A stretch of 12,478 nucleotides of DNA from JBFJVD01 sp041624375 (GTDB lineage Bacteria > Chloroflexota > Anaerolineae > Anaerolineales > E44-bin32), in the NCBI GenBank assembly GCA_041624375.1, contig JBFJVD010000068.1, positions 1 to 12,478 on the forward strand. The letters are read 5' to 3'. The notes beneath the pieces are model-generated. The model made no database searches. It was not told the DNA's origin and saw nothing but the letters and a program-made list of their open reading frames with translations. The translations under genes and the position numbers were made by a program. Shown here piece by piece: positions 6,356 through 12,478 of the stretch. The first letter of the stretch is position 1, and the number at the start of each line of letters is the position of its first letter.

Positions 6356-6387
6356 GGGGTGCAGGAATGGATTGGGCAGCGAATCCA

Positions 6388-6423
6388 GCGGCTGGACTGT
6401 GGGGCACAGCCTGTGCCAGCCGC
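6388..6423 (-). promoter_or_regulatory. Palindrome/hairpin in the BMC operon leader (candidate operator or RNA element)
   Basis: Two nested inverted repeats are visible. The inner one, 6403-6417, is a perfect 15-bp palindrome with a single central base (GGCACAGGCTGTGCC on the minus strand). The outer one pairs GCGGCTGG (6416-6423) with CCAGCCGC (6388-6395), eight bases each with no mismatch. The arms share two bases, so as RNA they could form a stacked two-part hairpin with a bulge. The site lies between the predicted promoter and the rpiB ribosome-binding site. It could be a repressor operator just downstream of the start of transcription, or a leader hairpin acting on RNA stability. No U-tract follows, so it is not an ordinary terminator for lepB. 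The repeats are seen directly; the function is inferred. Confidence 0.55.
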
Positions 6424-6447
6424 GTGGCCGACGACGAACGTGGGCTG

Positions 6448-6456
6448 ATTCTAGCA
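6448..6456 (-). promoter_or_regulatory. Predicted extended -10 promoter of the BMC operon
   Basis: On the minus strand the sequence is TGC-TAGAAT, an extended -10 element (TGn plus a hexamer one base from TATAAT). No good -35 hexamer lies 16-18 nt upstream, which is common for extended -10 promoters. Transcription would start near 6441, giving an RNA leader of about 97 nt before the rpiB GTG at 6344 that contains the palindrome at 6388-6423. It lies in the 138-nt gap between lepB and rpiB. Confidence 0.55.
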
Positions 6457-6482
6457 TATGCCCGCGAGAAGGACGATGAGGC

Positions 6483-7076
6483 TCAGGGACCTGCGGCGAT
6501 GGCCAGGTCGTAGTGTGGAATCAGGCTGATTTCGTTCAGCGGCCAGTAGACGAAGATCGCTTTACCGATGACGGCCTCCATCGGCAGCATCCCCCAGTTC
6601 TGCGAATCGGAGGAGTTGTTGCGGTTGTCCCCCAGAACAAACAGCTCATCCGACCCGACCACCCATTCGCCGCTGTATCTGGGGGCCGACGCGATGTAGG
6701 GTTCCGCCAGGAGTTCTCCATTGACCAGCACGGCGCCGTCAAGCACGCGCACTTCATCGCCGGGAAGACCGACGATGCGCTTGATGAAGCGGCGTTCGGG
6801 ATCCAGCGGGAAGCGGAACACGATGATATCGCCGCGCGCTGGTATGGCCCAGCGATAGGCCAGCCGGTTCACGACGACGAACTCGCCGTCGTGGAGGCTC
6901 GGCTCCATGCTGTTGCCCTCCACCCGGATGCGGGCGGTCACGAAGTTGACGGCCAGGAAGAGCAGCCCGGCAATCAGAACCGTCTGTACCAGTTCGCTGA
7001 TCAGTGCTGCCAATCGGGCCAAGCAACCCGGGGAGGACGTTGCGCCCCACTCGGGGGGCGCGTGCTCGTCGGCCAT
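6483..7076 (-). CDS. lepB: Signal peptidase I
   Basis: This membrane-bound serine protease removes signal peptides from secreted proteins on the outer face of the membrane. Counting from the ATG at 7074-7076, a single N-terminal membrane helix lies at about residues 24-46 (LISELVQTVLIAGLLFLAVNFV). It is followed by box B, GNSMEPSLHDGE, with the catalytic Ser56. Next is box C/D, RGDIIVFRFP and RRFIKRIVGLPGD, with the general-base Lys99. Box E is FVLGDNRNNSSDSQNWG. The length of 197 residues and one membrane helix fit the Gram-positive/short type. A GTG four codons upstream (7086-7088) is an alternative start and coincides with the predicted first transcribed base, so a leaderless start there is possible. 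The gene has its own promoter and ends 138 nt before the BMC operon start codon. No terminator is seen between them, so read-through into the BMC genes is possible. Confidence 0.96.
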   Translation of the reverse strand: MADEHAPPEWGATSSPGCLARLAALISELVQTVLIAGLLFLAVNFVTARIRVEGNSMEPSLHDGEFVVVNRLAYRWAIPARGDIIVFRFPLDPERRFIKRIVGLPGDEVRVLDGAVLVNGELLAEPYIASAPRYSGEWVVGSDELFVLGDNRNNSSDSQNWGMLPMEAVIGKAIFVYWPLNEISLIPHYDLAIAAGP

Positions 7077-7094
7077 TGTGTTGGTCACACCGGG

Positions 7095-7123
7095 ATTATA
7101 AGAGCCGGGGGGAGGGTTGACAA
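7095..7123 (-). promoter_or_regulatory. Predicted sigma-70-type promoter of lepB
   Basis: On the minus strand a TTGTCA (-35, 7118-7123) and a perfect TATAAT (-10, 7095-7100) are separated by exactly 17 bp. Only one base departs from the TTGACA-N17-TATAAT consensus. Transcription should begin near 7088. That is the first base of the upstream in-frame GTG and 12 nt before the lepB ATG, so the messenger would have little or no leader. Apart from this promoter, the gap 7089-7224 holds only weak 4-5 bp hairpins and no convincing terminator for der. Confidence 0.8.
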
Positions 7124-7224
7124 GATGCCCATGTGGCGGGGGCGTCGGAGCGCCAGCCTGCCGGACCCAGACATGATTTTCATCGAATCACGGTTCGGCG
7201 CGTTTCCAGCCAGACCGCAGTTTG

Positions 7225-8598
7225 TCAGGCGGCATCCCGCCGTCTGGGGCGGAACAACAGGCGGAGGGGGGTTCCGAGGAAGTTGTGCCGGGCGCGAATC
7301 TGGTTCTCCAGATAGCGCGCGTAGGTGAAGTGCACCAGGCGGCGGTCGTTGACATGGAAGACGAAGGTCGGCGGGTCGGTGCGAACCTGGCTGGCATAGT
7401 AGATCTTCAGCCGCTTACCCCCCCGGGTGGGCGGCGCGTGGGCTTCAAGTGCCTCCCGCAGCCAGACATTGAGGGTGGCGGTGGGCACCCGGAACAGCCG
7501 CTCTTCATGCACCTGAAGGGCAGTGGGCAGGACCTTGGCGACCCGCTGGCCTGTGCGCGCGGAGATGAACAGTGCCGGAACATAATCGAGGAACTTGAGT
7601 TCCTGGCGCACGCGCTGGGCGTATTCGTCCATCGTGTGGGTATCTTTCGACACTGCATCCCACTTGTTGATCACCAGGACAATGCTTTTCAGCTTCTCCA
7701 CCGCGAGCCCGCCGATGTGGGCGTCCTGGGCCGTGACACCATCGACGGCGTCGATCAGCAGCAGCACGACGTCAGCCCGATCGATGGCCTTCAGCGCTCG
7801 AAGGACGGAGTATTTCTCGACTCCGGGCTCAATCCGTCCGCGACGGCGGATGCCAGCAGTATCGATCAGGGTGAGCGGGGTGCCGTGGAATGTGAGGTGG
7901 GTGTCGATGGCGTCGCGGGTGGTGCCCGGGATCGGGGAGACGATGACGCGCTCTTCACCGAGCAGCCGATTGAGCAGGCTCGATTTGCCGACGTTCGGCC
8001 GACCGACGATGGCGATATGGATCCGGTCGTCGGCCTCGGGTTCGGGCGCTTTGGCTTCCCCGAGAAGGTCGAGCATCCGATCGAGCAGGTCGCCAGCCCC
8101 GGTGCCATGTAGCGCCGAGACGGCCACCGGCTCGCCCATACCTAACTCGTAGAATTCCATCGCTTGCGCCCGGCGCTCGGCGTTGTCGGCCTTGTTGGCC
8201 ACCAGCAGCACCGGTGCCGTCGGTCCCTTTCCGCGCGCCCGGCGCAGAATCTGCGCCACTTCCTGGTCGGCGGCGGTCAAGCCCTCTTCGACATCGACGA
8301 CGAGCAGCACCAGGTCGGCGTCCCGGGCGGCAAGCTCCGCCTGTGAACGGATCTGGTCCAGGTAATCGACAGAATCGAGCGATAGTGGCTCACCGCCACG
8401 CAGGATGGTTGGATCAATGCCGCCCGTATCCACCATGTCGAAGATCCGACCTCCCCATTCGACCTCGGCCACCAGCCGATCGCGCGTGGTCCCTGGGGTT
8501 TCGGCGACCACGGCCAACCGCTCGCCAGCAAGCCGGTTAAACAGCGTGGATTTGCCGACATTCGGCCGGCCGACCAGAGCGACGAGCGGTTTCGACAT
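7225..8598 (-). CDS. der: Ribosome assembly GTPase Der (EngA)
   Basis: Der is an essential GTPase with two GTP-binding domains in tandem, needed for maturation of the large ribosomal subunit. From the ATG at 8596-8598 the protein has 457 residues, the normal size. The first G domain has GRPNVGKST (10-18), DTGG (57-60) and NKAD (135-138). The second has GRPNVGKSS (199-207), DTAG (246-249) and NKWD (311-314). The last 120 or so residues form the KH-like RNA-binding domain, ending in an Arg-rich tail. A TTG three codons upstream (8605-8607) overlaps the stop region of the ybbR-like gene and is a weaker start. The ATG is 9 nt after that stop, so der is cotranscribed with the cdaA-cdaR pair. Confidence 0.97.
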   Translation of the reverse strand: MSKPLVALVGRPNVGKSTLFNRLAGERLAVVAETPGTTRDRLVAEVEWGGRIFDMVDTGGIDPTILRGGEPLSLDSVDYLDQIRSQAELAARDADLVLLVVDVEEGLTAADQEVAQILRRARGKGPTAPVLLVANKADNAERRAQAMEFYELGMGEPVAVSALHGTGAGDLLDRMLDLLGEAKAPEPEADDRIHIAIVGRPNVGKSSLLNRLLGEERVIVSPIPGTTRDAIDTHLTFHGTPLTLIDTAGIRRRGRIEPGVEKYSVLRALKAIDRADVVLLLIDAVDGVTAQDAHIGGLAVEKLKSIVLVINKWDAVSKDTHTMDEYAQRVRQELKFLDYVPALFISARTGQRVAKVLPTALQVHEERLFRVPTATLNVWLREALEAHAPPTRGGKRLKIYYASQVRTDPPTFVFHVNDRRLVHFTYARYLENQIRARHNFLGTPLRLLFRPRRRDAA

Positions 8599-8607
8599 GG
8601 GCGTCAA

Positions 8608-9870
8608 TCAGGGAGCAGGCGTCAGGGCCGGTGTCGGCGAGGGGGTGGGCGGCGGATTTCGGGTCACCGTGACTTCGATGCTGTCGGGCAGGATGGACTG
8701 CACTGTGACATCCTCCGGGACGATGAAATTGGCCGGCTCGAGCGTGATCTGATGCTTTCCCACGCCGAGGCTGACCAGATCGAGAACCACCTGTACATCC
8801 ACCGCTTCCAGCTGCTCAAGAATCGGCAACGGTCCGTTCAGAATCACGCTGACAGAGGTGGGCGAGGGGAGCGCGAACAGGCCCGACTCAAGCCCCTGGA
8901 TGTTGAGCGGGATGCTGAGCGTGAGAAAGCTCTCAATAGGCGCAATCGTGACACGGACCACCACCGTCGGATCGCCGACCACGGACACCCCTTGCGGCAG
9001 GTCGAGTGAGACTCGCCGCTCGAGATCTTCGGTGGCTCCAGCGAGGCTGATCGTCTCCGTTTCGACGAAACCGCCGAGCTGGCTGATGGCCTCCGGGTCC
9101 GAGGAGAAGACGGTGACGAAAGTTGGCGAAACGGTGATCTTGGTCGGCTGATAGCCCGCCTCGACCTCGTCGACGATGCGCGGGTTCACAACAACTGAGC
9201 GATAGCCGCCGAGCGCCTCGATGGTCACCGTGAGCGAGGCGCTTTCCGGTTCGACCTTCACCCCGCGCACAACGTTTCCGTTGGCGTCAACCGGCACCAG
9301 GAGGATGCTCTGGGAGACGGATTGGCGACGGCCCGACAGGTCGATTTCGGCCTGGAGCCGGTCAATCTGGGTGACGGCCGAGGCCGGCCCCTCGACCACG
9401 GCTTCTGCCGGGGAAACGCGGGCCGCGTTCACCCGAAAGCCGATGGCCGGCTCGCCCGTCAACAGCGCTCGTATCGCAATCTGACGCGACGCCGCCGGTT
9501 CGATCTGCAGGGTGATGCGGGCCGGCGATACGGAGACGATCTGGCTGGGGGTGCTCTGTGTGGCTGCCTGAACCCGCAGGGTATGGGTTCCCGCCTCGAG
9601 TCCGGCCAGGTCCACCCACAGCTGGATATCGCTCACCGTGAGCGACTCCCAGATCGAGCTGGGCGCCCGCAGTGTTATCTGTGCATCGCGCGGCGCCTCG
9701 CCGACGATCAGCAGCCCGGCGGGGAGGTCTCGTTGTTCGATGGGGATCTGGGCTGGGAAGGTGCGTTCGAGGACCGGATCCTCAGCGCTTACAGCGGCTA
9801 CCCAGACAGTGATCGCCAGGACGAGGGCCAGAACGAGCGAGCCCAGATTGTCCCACAGCCAGCTGAGCAT
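8608..9870 (-). CDS. cdaR: YbbR-domain protein, CdaR-like regulator of CdaA
   Basis: This 420-residue, membrane-anchored extracytoplasmic protein has one N-terminal membrane helix (about residues 9-28, LGSLVLALVLAITVWVAAVS). It is followed by several repeats of the YbbR type, each with conserved segments such as ISVSPARITLQIEP-like strands. Clear examples are VRVTIAPIESFLTLSIPLNIQG (about 304-325) and ITVSPTFVTVFSSDPEAI (about 245-262). The C-terminus is a Pro/Thr-rich tail (NPPPTPSPTPALTPAP). In Firmicutes, CdaR binds the diadenylate cyclase CdaA and modulates it, and the genes are adjacent, as here: the ATG at 9868-9870 follows the cdaA stop by 9 nt, with GAGG as the ribosome-binding sequence. 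The function is assigned by domain type and neighbourhood. Confidence 0.9.
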   Translation of the reverse strand: MLSWLWDNLGSLVLALVLAITVWVAAVSAEDPVLERTFPAQIPIEQRDLPAGLLIVGEAPRDAQITLRAPSSIWESLTVSDIQLWVDLAGLEAGTHTLRVQAATQSTPSQIVSVSPARITLQIEPAASRQIAIRALLTGEPAIGFRVNAARVSPAEAVVEGPASAVTQIDRLQAEIDLSGRRQSVSQSILLVPVDANGNVVRGVKVEPESASLTVTIEALGGYRSVVVNPRIVDEVEAGYQPTKITVSPTFVTVFSSDPEAISQLGGFVETETISLAGATEDLERRVSLDLPQGVSVVGDPTVVVRVTIAPIESFLTLSIPLNIQGLESGLFALPSPTSVSVILNGPLPILEQLEAVDVQVVLDLVSLGVGKHQITLEPANFIVPEDVTVQSILPDSIEVTVTRNPPPTPSPTPALTPAP

Positions 9871-9879
9871 CGGGGCCTC

Positions 9880-10755
9880 TCAGTGGCTGTGGCCTTCGCT
9901 GCGGCGCAGGTTGAGCTGCCCGAGCAGGCGCTGGAGCCATGGTGGGAGTCGGCGCTGACCGCGCGGGCGGTAGAAGGCGATCAGGATGTTGCGCAGGCGG
10001 TTTTGATCGAGCCGCCGGATCATCCGGCCGTTATGGGCAACCGAGATCGCCCCGCGTTCTTCAGAGACCACGACAGCGACGGCGTCGCTCACTTCGCTGA
10101 TGCCGAGCGCAGCGCGATGGCGCAGGCCCATCTGCCGTTCTGGAGAGCGCGAAAGCGTTCCGCTTGAGGAGAGCGGCATCACACAAGCTGCGGCAACGAT
10201 ATGCTCGCCGCGGAGAATGACGGCACCATCGTGGAGCGGCGTGTTGACGTAGAAGATCTGCAGCAGCATTTCAGGTGAGATCAAGGCGTCCAGGCGGACC
10301 CCGGTCTCGATGTATTCATCGAGCTGCACCTCGCGCTCGATGACGATGAGCGCGCCGTGCTGGTTGTCCGCCAAGCGCTGCGCGGCGCTGCAGAGGACGT
10401 CGATGCGCCGTTCCATCTCGACCGGGCCGGAGTCGGGTGTGAAGACCGATCCGGCCCGCCCCAACCGTTCGAGGGCGCGTCGGATCTCCGGGGCAAACAC
10501 AACCGGGATGGCGAAGAGCAGCGCTGGGAGCGCCGTTCGCATAAGCCAGGAGAAGGCGGAAAGATCCAGCAAGCGGGTAAGCAAGACGATCAGCAGCACG
10601 AGCAGGATCATGCCGCGCAGCAGGACCACGGCCTGACTGCCGCGCGCCAGCGTCAGGACCAGAAAGAAGATGGCGCTGACGAGCAAGATGTCCAGGACGC
10701 TGAGCCAATCCAGGCGTTGGACAAGGAAGGTGAACTCGGTGATTAAGGCGTCCAC
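9880..10755 (-). CDS. cdaA: Diadenylate cyclase CdaA (DacA)
   Basis: CdaA makes cyclic di-AMP from two ATP at the cytoplasmic membrane; the nucleotide controls potassium and osmolyte transport and cell-wall balance. Three hydrophobic segments occupy about residues 18-38, 42-62 and 66-87. The DAC domain follows (about 105-262) with GALIVIERE (134-142), the catalytic DGA motif in PLHDGAVILRG (173-183) and the RHR motif in MGLRHRAALGISE (209-221). The length of 291 residues is normal for the family. The start is GTG at 10753-10755, 28 nt after the TPR gene; the first residues MDALITEFTFLVQRLDW lead straight into the first membrane helix, which supports this start. A cationic tail rich in Arg follows the DAC domain. 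glmM, often next in Firmicutes, is absent; der follows cdaR instead. Confidence 0.96.
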   Translation of the reverse strand: MDALITEFTFLVQRLDWLSVLDILLVSAIFFLVLTLARGSQAVVLLRGMILLVLLIVLLTRLLDLSAFSWLMRTALPALLFAIPVVFAPEIRRALERLGRAGSVFTPDSGPVEMERRIDVLCSAAQRLADNQHGALIVIEREVQLDEYIETGVRLDALISPEMLLQIFYVNTPLHDGAVILRGEHIVAAACVMPLSSSGTLSRSPERQMGLRHRAALGISEVSDAVAVVVSEERGAISVAHNGRMIRRLDQNRLRNILIAFYRPRGQRRLPPWLQRLLGQLNLRRSEGHSH

Positions 10756-10783
10756 GGCCGGGGGAGTCCTGAATCGAGGGGGA

Positions 10784-12478
10784 TCACTGTCCAGCTCTCA
10801 GGTTGCGCAGCAGCTCCTCGTAGCCCTCCACGTCGGGGGGCTCCATGGAAATGATGGTTTCGATGCTCGTGATCGCATCCGTGACCTGACCGGCGTCGAG
10901 CTGGATCTCGCCGAGCGCATCGTATTGCGCGATAGCGTCGGCTTTGCGGCCTGCTGCGCGGTAGGCCTCCGCCAGCCGCGCGTGCAGGATCTGTTTCCCA
11001 GGGTGCTCACGGACGAGCTGCTCGAGCAGTTCAAGGGCTTCGGCGCCCTTCTTCCGTTGAACGAGACCCCGAAGGTGGGCGTCCAGCGCGGCAGCGGCAT
11101 GATCCTCTTGTCCGAGGCGGAGGTTTAGATCGATCACATTGAAGCGGGCCTGTTCGTTCTCGGGGTCGAGCTCAAGCATCTGACCGAACGATTCGAGCGC
11201 CCGGCGCCAGTCGAGGCGTGACATGTCGATGTCACCGATCTGATTGAGAATCCGCAGTGTCCATTTGGATTCAGCCCCGCCGCGATGGGAAACCTGCAGG
11301 GCCTGGGCCAGGGCTTCTCTGGCCTTCTCGATCTGCGCCATCTGCCGATAGATTTCGGCCAACTCGAGATATTGGCCGACGGCCTGTTCAATGAGATCCT
11401 GCTGGATCATCAGGCGGATCAGCTGCTGGCGGGCCCGCAGATCAACCGGGGCCAGGCGCAGGATGCGCCGATAGACCTCGACGGCAGGTTGGGCTTCGCC
11501 GCGAATCAGATGAGTCTCGGCGATGGTATTCAATTTGGTGATGGCGGCCTCAGGCCGGCCCGATTTGACCATCAGTTCAGCCATCCTGCGATGCAGGCCA
11601 AGGTAAGTGGGGGCATAGCTGAGCGCGAGCATCGCCTCTTCCATCGCTGTCGAGAGCAGGCCAAGCTCCACCAGGTTGTCAATCCGCCCGACGGCCTCGA
11701 CCATCTTGTCGGAGCCGCCGACCGCCAGCATTTCAACGATCGGGACCACGCGTGCATCCTGCTGGCCTCTGAGCTGCTCCCGGGCACGCCGGATGCGCTC
11801 GAGCCACTTCGGTCCCGTGAGGAACTCGAGCGCGCTGTCGACGATGGCCTTCAGCGCCTCCTCATCACCTTCATCCTGGGAAGCCAGAACGGTGTCGTAG
11901 AGCTGGTTCAGCTCGCTCGAGTCGGCAGCCTCGACGGAGAGCGTGTCCGCAATCCGCAAAGCCTGGACAAGTGCCTGGGCGGATTCACTAAGGTCCCCGG
12001 CGTCTTTGTGCAGCCGGCCGAGTGCCAGGTTGGCGCCGAGCGCAAGCTCTGGGTGGTTGCGAGCGGCATTCAAGTGCGTCCGAGCGGCCTTCACATCGCC
12101 GTTTTGCCGGGCGTAGGTTCCGAGCATGAAGTGGGCTGCTGGATGGTCGAGTCCGGCTTCGAGCGCATGCGTGAATTCCCTGCTCGCCTGGTCGAGGTGC
12201 CCGCGCGAATGGAGATCAATGGCCTGCCCGAGATAGCGGAACATCGACGGCCGGGCGGCCGCTTGCCGATCTTTGCGGGATTGTCCCTGGGAGATGGCTG
12301 CCATCCCGAGCGAACCTTCTTCCTTGCCGTTGTCACTCGAAGGCTCTTCGAACAGCAGCTCGGCGAGCAGGCTGAGCGCCCGGGCCTGAGCAGCTTCCTC
12401 TGGATCGGAAGACCCATCTTCGCTTTCCACCTCCGCTTCAACCAGGCCTCTTCCGGCGGCATCGGGCGCCATCCTGGC
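10784..12478 (-). CDS. TPR-repeat protein, probably 5'-truncated by the window
   Basis: This long protein of at least 562 residues consists mostly of tetratricopeptide repeats and has no enzymatic motif. The first in-frame ATG is at 12470-12472, but the frame is open to position 12478 and no ribosome-binding sequence precedes that ATG, so the true start may lie outside the window. The N-terminal part is acidic and low-complexity (about residues 10-55, rich in Glu, Ser, Asp), and the TPR array runs from about residue 75 to the end. Examples are QAIDLHSRGHLDQASREFTH (about 87-106) and LESFGQMLELDPENEQARFN (about 428-447). TPR arrays serve as protein-binding scaffolds. The gene lies 28 nt upstream of cdaA and may be cotranscribed with it, which hints at, but does not prove, a membrane or signalling connection. 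Confidence 0.85.
   Translation of the reverse strand, partial: ARMAPDAAGRGLVEAEVESEDGSSDPEEAAQARALSLLAELLFEEPSSDNGKEEGSLGMAAISQGQSRKDRQAAARPSMFRYLGQAIDLHSRGHLDQASREFTHALEAGLDHPAAHFMLGTYARQNGDVKAARTHLNAARNHPELALGANLALGRLHKDAGDLSESAQALVQALRIADTLSVEAADSSELNQLYDTVLASQDEGDEEALKAIVDSALEFLTGPKWLERIRRAREQLRGQQDARVVPIVEMLAVGGSDKMVEAVGRIDNLVELGLLSTAMEEAMLALSYAPTYLGLHRRMAELMVKSGRPEAAITKLNTIAETHLIRGEAQPAVEVYRRILRLAPVDLRARQQLIRLMIQQDLIEQAVGQYLELAEIYRQMAQIEKAREALAQALQVSHRGGAESKWTLRILNQIGDIDMSRLDWRRALESFGQMLELDPENEQARFNVIDLNLRLGQEDHAAAALDAHLRGLVQRKKGAEALELLEQLVREHPGKQILHARLAEAYRAAGRKADAIAQYDALGEIQLDAGQVTDAITSIETIISMEPPDVEGYEELLRNLRAGQ

Noticed and set aside
5763..6407. Longer RpiB starting at GTG 6405-6407
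   Set aside because: No ribosome-binding sequence precedes it and the codon lies inside a perfect palindrome, whereas GTG 6342-6344 has AGGAAGGA just upstream and opens with the encapsulation helix. It remains possible.
7101..7224. Intrinsic terminator after der
   Set aside because: Only 4-5 bp stems such as GGCG/CGCC and TGATT/AATCA were found, with no run of U after them.
7222..8112. Plus-strand open frame of 296 codons opposite der
   Set aside because: Der is complete and unmistakable on the minus strand, and this frame has no domain.
9322..10167. Plus-strand open frame of 281 codons opposite cdaR and cdaA
   Set aside because: It is antisense to two recognised genes and crosses their boundary; no motif is visible.
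1..12478. tRNA, rRNA, CRISPR array, insertion sequence or phage remnants
   Set aside because: Nothing resembling these was seen: no regularly spaced repeats, no transposase motif, and almost no non-coding space.

Overview
The window is GC-rich bacterial DNA, and every gene I can support lies on the minus strand, so transcription runs from high to low coordinates. The gene set suggests a member of the Chloroflexota, probably Anaerolineae-like: a TPR protein, the diadenylate cyclase cdaA, a YbbR/CdaR protein, der and lepB in a row. This is an inference from gene style and synteny recalled from memory, not from a database search.

Region 1 (about 6483-12478) is a housekeeping block. In transcription order it holds a large TPR protein (5' end cut by the window edge), CdaA (c-di-AMP synthase), its YbbR-domain partner CdaR, the ribosome-assembly GTPase Der and, behind a near-consensus promoter, signal peptidase I (LepB).

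Region 2 (1 to about 6456) is a bacterial microcompartment (BMC) operon that continues past position 1. It begins with an extended -10 promoter and a striking palindrome/hairpin in the leader. The order is: RpiB-like sugar-phosphate isomerase, DeoC deoxyribose-phosphate aldolase, YgiT-type zinc-ribbon protein, BMC-P pentamer, CoA-acylating aldehyde dehydrogenase, BMC-H hexamer, EutJ-like Hsp70-fold ATPase, BMC-T tandem-domain trimer, a small unidentified protein, a second BMC-P, and a third BMC-P that is incomplete. The genes are separated by 0-12 nt or overlap, apart from one 65-nt gap before the BMC-H gene.

DeoC together with RpiB matches the locus class called sugar-phosphate-utilising (SPU) in BMC surveys, whose physiology is not established. 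A reasonable model is as follows. DeoC cleaves 2-deoxyribose-5-phosphate to glyceraldehyde-3-phosphate and toxic, volatile acetaldehyde. The aldehyde dehydrogenase turns the acetaldehyde into acetyl-CoA inside the shell. The RpiB-like protein supplies or interconverts the sugar phosphate. RpiB, DeoC, the aldehyde dehydrogenase and the small unknown protein all carry a similar short amphipathic helix at a terminus, as expected of encapsulation peptides.

The points most worth a second look are the RpiB homologue that has Asp where the catalytic Cys should be, a four-cysteine motif between the encapsulation helix and the aldolase domain of DeoC, the unidentified 114-residue protein, the zinc-ribbon gene inside the operon, and the palindrome in the operon leader.
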